Shown here: one piece after another, positions 12,755 through 29,842 of the stretch
How positions within the stretch are numbered: the first letter of the stretch is position 1
How the letters are laid out: each line of letters begins with the position of its first letter
From: Bugula neritina
Lineage: Eukaryota > Bryozoa > Gymnolaemata > Cheilostomatida > Bugulidae
Assembly: GCA_964035545.1 (NCBI GenBank)
Contig: OZ037767.1
Span: 1,492,680-1,556,679, forward strand
Direction of reading: 5' to 3'
Length of the DNA: 64,000 nucleotides
Program-made: the position numbers and the translations under genes
The notes under the pieces: generated by a model
What the model was told of the DNA's origin: nothing
The model's database searches: none
What the model saw: the letters and a program-made list of their open reading frames with translations, nothing else

Positions 12755-15700
12755 ATGGTGGACGACCTTCCAATTACTGGTTTGTGTATTGTGGAGCAAA
12801 CATGTCCGCCTGGTTACGTCATGGTAGGTCTTGTCGTCTTGCACGAGCCATTCTCTCTGTTAAATGCCTTGAAGTTTAAACACATTTGGTTAGAGTTGCG
12901 CTTCTTTAATTCGTTTTACTTGAAGAAATGGGTTTTTGTACGTAAAGTTATTGTTTAGCAAATTACCCAAATTCACAAGTCTCACCTCATGTGTTTGCAC
13001 TTTAATATTGTGTATTATCTCGTTTCAGATAGACAAATGTGAGGACAACTCTAGAGCCGAAGCTGACTTGTGGAAAGACCAGTTTTTTGCGAAGAAAGTC
13101 AAGAGATTTCTTTGTATTACTAGAGTTTTCCCATTAGCCCAGGTAAAGTTGCATTTATTCGGTGCGTAGATATAAATTACTGATGCTACTACTGTATGCA
13201 GGTATAAATTACTGATGCTACTACTGTGTGCAGGTACAAATCACTGCTACTACTACTGTGCGCAGGTATAAATTACTGCTGCTACTACTGTGCGCAGGTA
13301 TAAATTACTGATGCTACTTCTGTACGCAGGTACAAATTACTGCTGCTACTACTGTGTACAGGTGTAAACCCCATATTTAGGTTTCTATTAGCTGCTGTCA
13401 TAGGTTTGTAAGTTATGTTCTCAGTAAAGTTGTATAGTTGATTCTATGATGTACCTTATTTCTATTCAACTGACTTCTGAATGTAAGTGCTCTGATCTAC
13501 TAGCAGAGCTCTGAGGCTAAGTTTTGAATGAACCCACTCTTTGCTAAGCTAAATATTTTACGATTGGGGAAGTGTAAGACAGCTGCGTTGTTTCTGATCG
13601 AATCACTTACTAGTAACAGTCTATCCTGTATAATAAGCAGTAGGCAATGAAATCAACGTGTGGAGCGTTTGTAAGAGCATAGAAAACTACTGAAAGTCAT
13701 TTCCTCATCTGTCTCCCAAGCATTCGTGTGCATGTCTACTCTTTTACACACAGTTTGTGAAAGCTTTGAACATAAATGTGGATGTCAAGTTAACCTTTGT
13801 TTTGCAGGGCACACTGAACAATGTCTTAGTAGATGTTTGTTTACACGATGAAAAGGAGCTTCCACCCGCAGGTTAGACTCTGTTCTAGAATATGCTATGT
13901 TATGATATGTTGTATTTATGTCTGCTGATACGAGGCTCAACTATCTAGTCATTATCTCCTTTCACATGGGGATAAAACTTATTAGCATTTCTTATCACCA
14001 CCGTATATATTGGTGTTATTATATTTGCACTGACAGTAACTTAAAATGGCATTTTCAGAATAAGTAATTATGTTGTATATTCAATTACTGATATATTGGA
14101 TTTAGGCAAAATCATAAACATTTTTAGATTAAGCACTTGTGATTATATAAATATACTGAGATATCACAGTCAGATGAAAATATAAACATATAAGCAGCAA
14201 GCATGCTGTATCACTCATTACCCGCTGTTTTCAGTCAGTTAGTTTATATATCAGATAGAATGTTGTATCACTCAATGCAGGGTTCAGCACGATATCCACC
14301 TGTCAAGACACACAGGAAATGGCTCTGAAAAAGAGGCTCATGAGTGTGAAGCTTATTCCCAGAGACCAGACCTCCAATGCTATCAACGATCTCCAGTTTC
14401 TTAGTAAAGCTAGAAAAGCACCTCCTGGGTACACACTTGTCGGGTAGGCAGGATTTGTCCTCCCTTTCTGTATTTAGATATCGTAGTCTGATTTGTCTCC
14501 TCTTTCTTTTTTTACTACAGACTGTTTAGATGTTATTTTAGTGTAATGAGTTTTATAGAACCTGAGTTTCTTTTAATTATAATGGTTTTGTTGTTGTAGA
14601 GAGATCAATGGACTGTTGTTATGTTATCGGTTTGGGCCAGTACCCAATAGCACCCCACCTCCAGTTCCACCAAGGTACTCTTCTATCTACTAGATACTAG
14701 GCCAGACTTAATGCTAATTTTGTTACAGATAGATTTCGTAGGCACCGGCCATTATTGATGCCCAGGCTTATGAACGAAAAGTTAACTGTTCGTTTTAACT
14801 GAGTAGTGTGATGGTGTTTGTGAGAATTCATCAAATATGGAATTCTAGAGCTTTTTAAATAGTTTACCATTTTTTATTTTTAAAAACATGATTTAAATTA
14901 TAAGGTAATGGCAAGCTTACCTTTCATTTAAAAGTAGTAGTGGAGAAATTTAGATAGCTTAAATTCTTTAATTTTATGATTAAATTTTGGTTTTGGATGC
15001 GAGTTGAACTTCTCGCGACAATATAACTTTTTATGCTACATTTCTAATATAGAACACAGGCTTTTCGCAATTTCTCCATTATTGCACCTGCCTCTTTTAC
15101 TGAAAGAATAGATTTTGTAGCTGAAAAAGTTGCTGGCTCATTAATGGATGAATAATTTATTTCAGACTGTGTGAGTCACTGTGACTGAGTGAGTTATTGA
15201 TACTGAGTGAGTTATTGATACTGAGTGAGTCGCTGTGACTGAGTGAGTTACTGAGTGAGTTACTGATACTGTGTGAGTCACTGTTACTGAGTGAGTTACT
15301 GATACTGAGTGAGTTACTGATACTGAGTGAGTTATTGATCCTGTGTGAGTCACTGTTACTGAGTGAGTTACTGATACTGAGTGAGTTACTGATACTGAGT
15401 GAGTTACTGATACTGAGTGAGTTATTGATCCTGTGTGAATAGAGTAGCCTAATTGCTGATAATTTTGTATCATTAAAGTCAAGAACATTCTAGATCATTT
15501 TTCTCCTGTTGCAGTTACTCCATAGCCACCAAAAATACGGTTTACACAAGTATTGGCCACGGGTAAAGTTGGTATAGGTTTGCCGTGCTCTCACAGCGAA
15601 CACTAATCGTAATTTATGTTATTAGTCCTGTGTGACAGGGTACTTTTGTGTTTGTTCACTTTGTTATGAGTCTGTGTGACAGTCATACATCTGCCTACAT

Positions 15701-17927
15701 TAACCTTGTCAACTGTGATAATACAACAATCATAATACAAAGTCAGTCACAATAGAAATATTTTAGTTACATGCTGCGTGAGTTGAACCGTTGCTAGTTT
15801 ACTTGGTAGTGTGGAGTAGTGATAACCCACTGTGCTACGAGGCTAGCCTCAGGAAGAGAGAGCTAGGTTATGAGATTAGCAGGAGCGCAGTAAGAGGGGG
15901 GTGGACCCCTTTACTACGCCACTTATAGTTCATGATAAAATATGTGCTTTTAGCTGTGTTTACATTCTATAAGCTCATATTCACTGCTACAGCTCAGAAT
16001 AAAATTATTCTAACAGACGAGGGAGGGTGGGGCCTCCCTATGTAGTACAAATTAGTGCTATAAGGATTCCAGTATTTTCACATTTATATAAATCACAGAG
16101 CACTAATCACTTCAGAATGTTTATAAACCACCAAAAGTCATGCTATCACACATAAAGCTGTCCTTCCTCACATTTAATCACAGACCTCGCTTATTTTGAG
16201 AAGATAAATCCTTCTCTAATTTTCTCTTTATCCGCTTCAGTAGCATCAAAAGCTGAAGTTTTTGGCTTTGCAAATAATCCACATATATTTGGTCAGATAT
16301 TTTCACATTTTGATGTTTAATCATAATAATATACATTAATTGCTCTACCTGGAGTTGTCTACTCTCCTCTTACAAAGCTTGTTGGATGTTGCAGACCTCA
16401 GCCAGTGGTGCAGCAGACACAGTTCAAACCTTACCATATACCTGTACAGTCAGCCTCTCTACAAAGTCACTCTGATTCACCTGGTGTTGGTGTCGGTAAA
16501 CAACAGAATGTTCGAGTGCATCGTAAGTGTATATTATGTACATATGTAAGTATATATGTACATACGTAAGTATATATTATGTACATATGTAAGTATATAT
16601 GTACATATGTAAGTATATATGTACATATGTAAGTGTATATGTACATATGTAAGTGTATATGTACATATGTAAGTATATTTGTACATATGTAAGTGTATAT
16701 GTACATATGTAAGTGTATATGTACATATGTAAGTGTATATGTACATATGTAAGTGTATATGTACATATGTAAGTGTGTATTATGTACATATGTAAGTATA
16801 TATGTACATACGTAAGTATATTATATGTACATACGTAAGTATATATGTACATATGTAAGTATATATGTACATATGTAAGTGTATATGTACATATGTAAGT
16901 GTATATGTACATATGTAAGTATATATGTACATATGTAAGTGTATATGTACATATGTAAGTGTATATGTACATATGTAAGTGTATATGTACATATGTAAGT
17001 GTATATGTACATATGTAAGTATATATGTACATATGTACATACTTGTATATGTACACCATGTGCATATAATGCACTGTACATACTAAGTGTAATAGAGCTA
17101 TGAGGAATCCATTCAGTGAAATACATATTATATAACATATAGTTGTTAGAAACTTTTAAAGACAATCAATACCTTGTATTTCAGCTCTCTCTGGTGTGCC
17201 GTTTGAAGTGAACCCAAAGCTCATACCTGTTCCAACCACTCAGGTAGGTTATATGCTCTCTGTATCTACTCTCTATACGCTCTCTCTATATATACTCTCT
17301 GTATATACTCTCTCTATATACTCTCTATATACTCTCTCTATAAGCTCTCTCTCTATATACTCTCTCTCTATATACTCTCTCTCTATATACTCTCTATACG
17401 CTCTCTATACGCTCTCTCTCTATATACTCTCTATATATACTCTCTCTATATATACTCTCTCTCTATATACTCTCTCTATTATATACTCTCTATATATTCT
17501 CTTTATATATGCTCTTCATTATATTATATTGTATAATTGTATATTATATTATATTAGACTGTATATTATGTTAGATTATATAATTGTACAGTATATTACA
17601 TGAGACCGCATAATTCTTATTGTTTAAAAACCTTGAACTATTTCATAATTCTATACAGGACGAGGTAGCTAGTCTTAGATTCAGATCTAGAGAGAACATA
17701 GAACACGAGGTTGGTATATTTACCCTACAATACTGCTGATATTATAATACAACTGTGAGCTAATGGAGCATGAATGTTACTTGTTTGTGAAGTTATCTCC
17801 CCCGTTGTTGTTCATTCGAACAGTTGCTTCCAGCTGACATCCACTTTTGTATATGTTTTAGTTTGATTATCCATTCTTTGTGGAAAGGCAGGCTCAGCAT
17901 ACCCACCACAACTACAATGGAATGTGA
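12755..17927 (+). CDS. MVB12: MVB12-type ESCRT-I subunit (MABP + UMA domains)
   Basis: Ten coding exons join in phase: 12755-12823, 13029-13142, 13808-13871, 14281-14443, 14600-14674, 15515-15562, 16395-16522, 17185-17243, 17659-17709, 17862-17927 (837 nt, 278 aa). MVB12 is the fourth subunit of ESCRT-I, which sorts ubiquitinated cargo into multivesicular endosomes. Seen: an N-terminal MABP domain (about 3-150) opening with LPITGLCIV and containing EADLWKDQFF, KRFLCITRVF, KLIPRDQT and APPGYTLVGEING; a Pro-rich/Gln-rich linker (about 150-220); and a C-terminal UMA box starting PLSGVPFEVNPKL (residue 221 on) and ending near FDYPFFVERQ. The length matches animal MVB12A/B (about 270-320 aa); the A versus B subtype cannot be decided. 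A poly(A) signal AATAAA lies at 18161. Introns 2, 5, 7 and 8 hold tandem arrays. Confidence 0.93.
13168..13361. repeat. 32-bp tandem repeat in MVB12 intron 2
   Basis: Six units of about 32 bp, each running TATAAATTACTGATGCTACT...GTGCAG and joined by CAG|GTATAA or CAG|GTACAA. The array starts about 25 bp after the true donor. Each junction resembles a fused 3'/5' splice site. Confidence 0.9.
15165..15435. repeat. 18-bp minisatellite in MVB12 intron 5
   Basis: Some fifteen units of GAGTGAGTTACTGATACT and variants (GTGTGAGTCACTGT). The minus-strand THSVSVTHSV reading frame is a repeat artefact. Confidence 0.9.
16523..17040. repeat. 20-bp minisatellite beginning at the MVB12 intron 7 donor
   Basis: About 26 units of GTAAGTGTATATGTACATAT and close variants (GTAAGTATATATGTACATAC, some with an ATT insertion). 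The first unit is the real 5' splice site of intron 7 (C|GTAAGTGTATATT), so every unit carries a consensus donor GTAAGT. The ICTYTLTYVH frames on the minus strand are artefacts. Confidence 0.95.
17255..17515. repeat. TATACTCTCT array in MVB12 intron 8
   Basis: Repeated CTCTCTATATACTCTCT segments starting shortly after the exon 8 donor (17243). It is non-coding and pyrimidine-rich on the sense strand. Confidence 0.9.
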
Positions 17928-18160
17928 AGCAGTGCTCAGGCTACACAGTACTCATGTAAACATTGTTTAACTACATGTATATCCACATAACCTAAGAATT
18001 ATTTATGTTCATGATTTTACCCTGCTATATATTGTTTTTTCCTGAGCACACGTGCATTTTAATGTGCTTGTAGTATGTATGTGATATTTATACATTTTTG
18101 TCCCGTGGACAGCAGTTTTATTTTGTGTTTTTGATAATTTACTAGCATATTCATGTTCAT

Positions 18161-18166
18161 AATAAA
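18161..18166 (+). terminator. Poly(A) signal of MVB12
   Basis: AATAAA, 234 bp after the MVB12 stop codon and on the same strand. It is the best-placed cleavage signal before the next gene at 18680. Confidence 0.5.
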
Positions 18167-18272
18167 CACGAAGAAATAATTTTCAGTGCTAATAAAAATA
18201 TAAAATTAAAAAAATCTCAACTCAAATCAATATATTATTTATGTTATATAATATCTACATGTAAACATCTAT

Positions 18273-18342
18273 GCATACATACATACATATATACATACAT
18301 ACATGCATACATACATACATACATACATACATACATACATTT
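18273..18342. repeat. (CATA)n microsatellite
   Basis: Tetranucleotide CATA repeats between MVB12 and the next gene. Confidence 0.9.
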
Positions 18343-18679
18343 TTAGTGGTTACTTCTCCTGATTGTTCTAGTAGTATGTGTGCAGTTTACATCAAAGTAA
18401 CAAAGTGGAATGCCCTAACACATTGTTGTAAAATCTTTATTTACACTGTTTGTATCGTAGCAACTGATGTTACAACACTTTAACTCTAATCAACAGAAGA
18501 GAAATTAGATAACATAAAAAGAAGTGCTGATCATTTTCTGAGAAACTTTATAGATTTTCATTCAATGACCATGTTTATACTGGTCAGTGACACTGCTCAG
18601 AAGTAATTAAACATCTCTGCTATAACTTGAAGATGAAATGTTGAAGTTGTTTGCATTCCACCTTCTGAACGCACTGAGC

Positions 18680-21221
<2,542 letters not shown>

Positions 21222-22680
21222 TTTCTCATTTTTATTCTATTAATAGTCAATATCGTAAGTTGTTTTAGTTTGCCACTAGCATGTTGCTTATCTTTTCTAT
21301 GAAGCTGGTTAAAAACTGGGCTTCTCTCCCCATTTTCGAAGACTTTTGTAGTTGTATTCTCATGATTGTAACGCTTCAATTTTTAAATGAACCATAAATC
21401 TGTGTAATGTTTTAATATGTCAATATTTTGTTTATATTGTATTTATTTGAGCATATTTATTCAGTATATTTATTGATGTATTCAGTGTATTTATTGATGC
21501 ATTCAGTGTATTTATTGATGTATTCAGTGTATTTATTAATGTAGGCAGTGTATTTATTAATGTAGGCAGTGTATTTATTAATGTAGGCAGTGTATTTATT
21601 GATGTATTCAGTGTATTTATTAATGTAGGCAGTGTATTTATTAATGTAGGCAGTGTATTTATTAATGTAGGCAGTGTATTTATTGATGCATTCAGTGTAC
21701 TTATTGATGCATTCAGTGTACTTATTGATGCATTCAGTGTATTTATTGATGTAGTCAGTGTACTAATATAATTTCTGTTGTTTTCACTGACAGCTGCTGT
21801 TTTGTCGCAATAAATAGAAAATGTCCAGAGTAAAAGATGTTGATGAGTAGGGAAAGTTTTATGAATAAATTGCTCACAGATATAATTTGAAGTTGCCTCT
21901 TCATTTGTACTTTCTCTAAAGTTTAAAATACTGTAAAACACAATGACGACTGATGAAAAAACTCTTCAATCGCACAGATATTTGCTTTATAAAAATGAAA
22001 GAACAATTTTATACTAACTTATGGTAACAGCTGCTCAATTCCTGGAAGTTTAAAAACACATCTTGAAATTTGGCACTTGTTGCTGTCATGCTTCTATATA
22101 TGAGAAAATGTCAAATGTATAAAAATATACCAACGATTAACTGCCAGTTTGATACACTTTGACTTGCATTAACCTCTTTGGTATAAGCTCTTGGAGGTAA
22201 GACCCATAATCCTCTGTTCTGTAAGGAGGGGAGACAAATCTTGAAACAGTCTCTGCATACAGATTAAGCTATAATGTGTGCGCTTATAGAATATCTTACT
22301 TTGTTTATAACCGGGAAATACACATATATTTTCCATAAACTGTTGTTATAGCAACTGTGAGCTTTAAAGTAGAAAATTCACATTAATACATTCTTTAATT
22401 ATTAATTTTGTAGTAGAAATTTCTCATGATAAATTCTATTGGTGTAGAAAATATCTTTAGCTTGGGAAGTTTGAGACTTTAATCTTCCTCCGTTGCAAGT
22501 TGGAAACATTAAAATGATTTATAGTCACAGATTAGCTATAATGTTGAAACATAATATAGCTTTCAGATATGTCCTAATCCCTTCAACACCGCACTGTAAA
22601 TACTGTAAATACTGTAAGGTATTGCTAATAATAGACTATAGTACTATAAAGTTTAGAAATAAAAGCTGTAGCAGGATCTT
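21222..22680. other. Intergenic, with minisatellite
   Basis: 3' flank of the secreted-protein gene, then the minisatellite at 21450-21765. No further gene is seen before the TG-rich region and LINE remnant. Confidence 0.5.
21450..21765. repeat. 21-bp minisatellite
   Basis: About fifteen units of TTTATTAATGTAGGCAGTGTA with variants TTGATGTATTCAGTG and TTGATGCATTCAGTG. Variant blocks recur in order, suggesting duplication of multi-unit segments. Confidence 0.92.
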
Positions 22681-22794
22681 AGTTATAAGGAAATACCTTG
22701 ATTACAAAAAATACAATAACAAATAAAAATAAATTTAGATTTAGATACAGCATTGGTGTAATAGTATTTAATTATATAGTAACTGTACAGCTGT

Positions 22795-24650
<1,856 letters not shown>

Positions 24651-24942
24651 ATACTAAATTTTTTAGTGTTTTATGTTTAAATTTAAGTTTCAAGTTTAGA
24701 GGGGAATTTAAGGATTGTCTATAAACATAATCCCTTTTGTTCATCAGCTTAATTAATTCAACACTAATCCAGGGTCTTTTATTTGTTTTAAGTTTGCGTG
24801 GCCAATTTGTTGAGAATTTTACTAATGGAGCATGTTTATTGCATAAATCCATAAATATTTTAAAAAAACTGTCATACCTAGAATTCACATCTTTCTTGGC
24901 ATAAACTTCGGAGTTCCAGTCTACTTTAGAAAGATCTTTCAA
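24651..24942 (-). pseudogene. LINE endonuclease-RT linker, frameshifted from the RT frame
   Basis: Ninety-odd codons read DLSKVDWNSEVYAKKDVN, then SFFKIFMDLCNKHAPLVKF and RPWISVELIKLMNKRDYVYR. This is the conserved linker that precedes the reverse transcriptase in LINEs of the jockey/CR1 type. The frame stops at TAG just as the RT frame opens one nucleotide out of register, so a single-base indel in the A/T-rich junction separates them. No endonuclease sequence remains beyond 24942, so the element is 5'-truncated. Confidence 0.85.
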
Positions 24943-26879
24943 AAATAGTTAATAGACACAGTATAATATTTTGCACTTCCAGAGAAATCTCTATATGAAC
25001 AAGCATTTTACTCTGATTGGCTGAGCAGATGAGAAATTAGTTATTTAATTAACGTTCAAATTAGACTGTGAATATAGTGTGGTAATAATGAAAACACTGA
25101 AGTTTGCAAAAATGTAATGCCATCTTCATAGATGTGTTTTTGTTACAGCTGGTTTCAATAGTCATTGTTTTATTTTAAACAAAACTAAAAATGAGTTGTG
25201 CCAAAAAATTGGCGAGTTTTTTGTTTGGGTGCTTTTTGCAAGACATTATAGTATATTCAAAATTTGCGGCTAAAGTATTAGAAATAACCAATAATCATAT
25301 TTTTTCTTTTATACTATTATTTAGAAATCATTCAGTTGTTTAAAGATATATTTTAATGAATGAATAAAAACTATTTTTCCTCTTTAACTTTATGGATTCT
25401 AAACAATTAAAGCAGCAGAAGGCATCAGAAAAGCTATAATAACTTCCCCAAACAGCTGAAGTATATCTATAAATACAATGAGATCAGATTAAACAAACTA
25501 GCACGTGCACCAACACTTATCTTTAATCAATATGAAAAATTGAGTAATAAATCAACAATAGTCTACGAAGATAGCAAAGAGATTAAAGGAAACACTTATA
25601 ACTTTAATTTTCAGTGGTATGAAAATAAATTATTTAAATCTTTAAATCTAATCTAATCCTAAATTATAGCATTTTTCCCCATATGAAAAGCAAATAATCA
25701 ACTTAGGTAGTTTTAGAACTTGAGGCTGACTTTTCAAATAGATTGAGTGGGAAATAATTTTGAACAAGTGAAATACGGTGTGATGAGTTAAGAACTTTGG
25801 CTATATGTAGCCGAGAGCTCTTCTGATTATAGCTTTCCTAATTTCATCAATGATAAATTATATCTGGAAAAAATTTCTGCTTTGCTTTTTAATCTCTTGA
25901 TTTATATTTTTTGTAAACTTCTGCGGTATTAGAAACCCGGGATATAATTGGATGTCAAATGAAAAATATATTTTACGAGACATCAGATTTATGGGTGCTA
26001 ATCCGACATCATCGCGTGCCAAACTATTTTTTTGTCCCGTATACATTCATAAATAATTTTAATAGCTTCCACATTTACTAAAGGAAATTATATTAGTTTT
26101 TGTAAGGGAGTAACAAATATAGGCCTATTGATAATATAAGCAGCTTTTTAACCTGTTGTTTAAGAACAGACCTTGAAGGCTGCTTGCAGTGATTAGAGCA
26201 AGGTGGAGAGTAACTTTAGAGTTTGCCCAACATAATGGATGCGCGAAATAAAAGTATCCAAATGAACGACTTGACTTGCGTGTTAATTGGACAGCTTTAA
26301 ACTTTAAAATATTTTATTATATGTTTAGCTTTATGCTGAGTTTCTCTAAACGCAACTAAAAGTACAAACTTTAGAAATTTTGAAATTCAAAGTTTAAAGT
26401 AAGTGAGTAATTTACTGGTTTGTTATGTAATCAATGTGTAGTGAAATTAGGGCTAGTTTGCTAAGCTATTTTAGCTACACTAAGAAAAGCTTTCTACAGC
26501 ACAGCCAGTGCTAACTCTGGCACTTGACAATAGTTGGTGCTAGTGAACTGGTGTAATTTTAAGAGAGCAAAATAAGTAAGTTATTTACATTAATTATATT
26601 GTTTCCTTTTTTGTTTCTTGTTTATTGTTTATTTATGTTTATTCTGATCATGTAAGTTTGAATTGCAATAATTGTAGTCTTGACGATGTCAATAGAAGTT
26701 AAATAAAACGTAATAAAGAACATCAGTGAAGAGTTAATGCTCAATTTAAGCCTAGTTCCCTACACAATGTATATTGAGCAGTTTTACAAAAACCTTGTTT
26801 ATTTTCTTTTTTGCAACCTTAAATGCTTCAAAAACAAGTTGGAATTCAAGTTTTGGCTTTAGGAGGCAAAAATCTACTG

Positions 26880-26990
26880 AAACAGTTTTTATATACTTTG
26901 AAACTACGCAAATTTTTCTTTGACTTTGGTGCTGTAAAACTTTGGCCTCCATTGGGATTCGAACCCAAAACCTCTACTGCTGTGTGGATC
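26880..26990 (-). mobile_element. tRNA-related SINE copy (type 2)
   Basis: On the minus strand a B-box-like GGGTTCGAATCCCAATGG is followed by CAAAGTTTTACAGCAC. A similar tail (CAAAAGTTTTATAGTGAC) follows the tRNA-like head in the copy at 36320-36500. The tRNA head here is badly decayed. Confidence 0.5.
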
Positions 26991-27221
26991 ATTTTTCAAA
27001 CATTTAGTACATAGCGGCTGAGAGATATAAAAATATACTTTACATCCTTTTCATTATTAATCTAATTTATTATTTACCTCAATTTATAATTTGCATTTAT
27101 TGTCCTATAATAATACTGATGCAACTGTGCGAAATTTATGTTATTGCATATACAATATTAAAGATATACATAACAAAGATGCTGAAGATTGCAAATTCAT
27201 TCTGTCATTAGGAATCTCGAA

Positions 27222-27306
27222 GCCCTTGTAGTGTAGTAAGTAGTTGGTTACCTAGCGTGCCTGCTTGCAAGGGAAGGGGGTCTGCGGCTCGAAACCCGGT
27301 GAGGGC
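27222..27306 (+). mobile_element. tRNA-like sequence, probably a SINE head
   Basis: GCCCTTG at the start can pair with TGAGGGC at the end over seven positions, with two wobble pairs. A B-box-like GGCTCGAAACCC sits at the expected place. The 85-nt length and irregular middle do not fold as a normal tRNA. Confidence 0.45.
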
Positions 27307-27624
27307 AATTATTTTACACAGTCAAAAAGTAATTACATAATTTAGTTCCTTTAATTAAGTTAATTTATTTTCAATATGTTGTTTATGTAATCAAAATGTC
27401 TATCTGAATTTTATCAGAATAATTACTCACTATCGCTAAATTCTTGTCTTAGCCTCAGCAGGTGCTGTAAGTGCACTTATTACATAGGTCCTTGGGCTAA
27501 TGTATAGCTCGGGCTCTAACTTATTCATAGACTGATTTTGCATATATGCTTGTAATACAAGCCTTGACTATATTTAACTTTGCATTAGAAACTCACTCAA
27601 ATTTATAGTTGCTGTCCTGGGGAA

Positions 27625-27790
27625 AATTTCTGAAAGAAAAGGTTTTTTTAAAGCGATTGTAATTAAGGATTTATTCATATATGTAAAACTGGATGTTCTC
27701 CTTAACATCTCAGATGGTCTTTGGGCTCGACCCTTGACCTCGTGTTTACTAGGCCAGTGCTCTAACCTCTACAGCACAGCTGACCCCTCA
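27625..27790 (-). mobile_element. tRNA-derived SINE copy (type 1)
   Basis: Read on the minus strand: a tRNA-like head with AGAGGTTAGAGCACTGGC and a B-box region GAGGTCAAGGGTCGAGCCC, then a body with GATGTTAAGGAGAACATCC. The head and body match the copies at 33130-33315 (-) and 35417-35560 (+). Confidence 0.65.
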
Positions 27791-28058
27791 ATCAGCATCA
27801 AACTTATGCAATATGTTTACTAGATTTCAGTAGATATAAGATTCATTCAAGATTCAGTCACAGAACTCCTTCTACTTAGTGCAAGTATTTATGTTCTCTA
27901 ACTGATTATACATGATTCATATTTCAATAAATGTTTATTAATATTCTGTTGCTTGTTGAATTATATAGTTATGTGCTAAGTTTACAATTTAATAAAGACC
28001 TGCCTTACTGTATTTGCAGAAGCAAAACACAAAAAGGGTTTCCATCTGTCAACAGTAA

Positions 28059-28064
28059 TTTATT
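28059..28064 (-). terminator. Poly(A) signal of the minus-strand cystine-knot gene
   Basis: AATAAA on the minus strand, about 170 nt after the stop codon at 28232-28234. Confidence 0.45.
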
Positions 28065-28231
28065 ATTGCCTCTGCAGATATAGCCATTGAAAAAAAACAA
28101 AATGGTATTTGAGTTTTCATATTGAAGTAGGGATAGTATGAAATACAAGTAAAGACATAAAGACATTCCACGGTTTGAAAAGGACATGTATACAAGCTCT
28201 CGACAAATTTATGACTTTTACTAGTTTCTGC

Positions 28232-29790
28232 TTACTTTCCTGGCGTTAGGGTTGCTGGCAACAAGCCAATTGGGCTTACAATCTGAAAAGGTGAACAGCA
28301 GCAGTCACTGGGGAATCGGACCCAGCGAAATGCTATGGAGGTTGCTCGGAACACCAGAAGTCTTACGTAGGCCCATTTCTGCACACAGCGCCCCTTCCAG
28401 AACACAACTTTCTGTCGTGGACACCTGCCCCTTCTTCTAGACCTTTGATGTAGTGGCTGTGGTGTAGAAACCTGCATATAGTTCACATCACAACGTCAAT
28501 TTCTTGCAAGTCAAAAAGGCATAATTTGTACATAGAGAAACTAGTTTACAAGCTCACCTGTCCTTGGCAGCCCTTAGTAAGACAAGTACGAGTCAAGTAA
28601 CCTTGCAAAAAGTAAACAGGTTGAAATACGCCCCATAATTGTCCTCGTATCCATACACTGTTTGGCTTCTCAAACAAGGAGCTCACTGGACACCATCCAA
28701 TGCTGTGATGTGAAATAACACAGAAATATAAACATATAAATATAAATATATTATTTTGGTTCATATATAGTTATAGAATATTATACAATGCATTTAGACT
28801 GTCATTTACTTTATCAATTTGTCCAGTAGAGTATATACTATGTATTTATAATGGTTGAACTTTGAACTTTGCACTTACAAGGAAGTAGCTGTAGCCTCAG
28901 GAGTTACAATACTTGAAATTCCTCGGCCTTCTGCAGATTCGGAAGCCTGAAAATATTGTGCAATGTTGGTAGAGCACAGTCTAAATGGTCCATGTAATTA
29001 TATCATTAGAAGTCTGCAAACTAACCATCATAATATTTATAAAAGAATTTGCTAGAAGTAGTATGTAGTAGTTCATCTTTTTCACATATAATTATAACTT
29101 AAACTATTAATGTTTTTATATCAGGTAGACTTGTTATACCATTTCTTCAAATAAAATGGTCTTAACATTTTCTGTAGAGCAAAATTATTAGTATGATTTG
29201 TTAGCAGTGCAAAACATGTATAGTATTATTACTGTAGCCCAACTTATGATCATGATTATGCATGATTATGGTATAAACTACCGAAAGAAGAGCTCTCATG
29301 CTTTCTAGTTGCTTTGAGACTTCGCTAGTCTGAGGCACCAGGACAGTGCAGGCACCAGTAGATGTGGCTGGGTCACCCGGTGAACCATCACTCCTTGGTT
29401 CTAAGGTACAAGTAGAGCTCTCGTCTGGAGGGGGTGGAAGGGGTGCAGGTGTGATGGGTTGTACGATCACTTGGCAATAGGAGACTGCCACTAATGACAC
29501 TATCACTACTAGCTAAAAGCACACATGTGAAGATAACTTAAGAACTTATCATAATTCATTGTTAACAGTCTATGTACATATTAAATATCCTATAGATCTC
29601 AAAACAGTTGAATTTATTTCCTATTCAATATCATAGGAAGTTCTATTCAACTACATACTAGTCAATAAAGTACAAATTTCTTCGAGGCTAACAGAATTAT
29701 TCCTGCACCAACTTACGTTAGAGTAAAGCAGTAGATATTGTAACAGTAAATATAATCTGTACTCACAGGAAAGATGGCAGCCCTTGCCAT
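28232..29790 (-). CDS. Secreted Spätzle/neurotrophin-like cystine-knot protein, copy 1
   Basis: Five exons on the minus strand join in phase: 29767-29790, 29282-29512, 28879-28946, 28558-28702, 28232-28471 (708 nt, 235 aa). Residues 1-22 (MARAAIFPLVVIVSLVAVSY) are a signal peptide. A Pro-rich stretch is followed by a conserved CTLEPRSDGSPGDPA block with two cysteines. The C-terminal domain has Cys 112, 148, 153, 173, 185 and 213-215, with WCP, GQLWGVFQ, FWKGRC, QKWAYVRLLVF and PSDCCC. The order W..V..Y..Q......C, C.Q+....LL and F.SDCC.C is what the Spätzle/NGF-type knot shows. An RSRRRGR stretch at 166-172 could be cut by furin, but it lies inside the knot. It is presumably an extracellular ligand; this is inferred from fold motifs only. 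It shares exon lengths and phases with the copy at 30785-32606. Confidence 0.8.
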
Positions 29791-29842
29791 TCTGTGGTGT
29801 TTCCTGTTGACGAAATACTGGTTTAGAGAATTGCTTTTCTGA

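Larger units (their letters stand above)
24943..28050. other. Intergenic, repeats only
   Basis: No gene recognised. It contains tRNA-like SINE copies at about 26880-26990 (-), 27222-27306 (+) and 27625-27790 (-). The remainder is AT-rich unique-looking sequence. Confidence 0.5.

Noticed and set aside
15162-15488. Minus-strand ORF of THSVSV repeats
   Set aside because: Minisatellite in MVB12 intron 5.
16523-17040. CRISPR-like direct repeats
   Set aside because: Units are contiguous without spacers, in an animal intron. No array in the window has the repeat-spacer pattern.
16467-17165. Several minus-strand ORFs of ICTYTLTYVH repeats
   Set aside because: Translation of the 20-bp minisatellite in all frames. 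The sense strand here is MVB12 intron 7.
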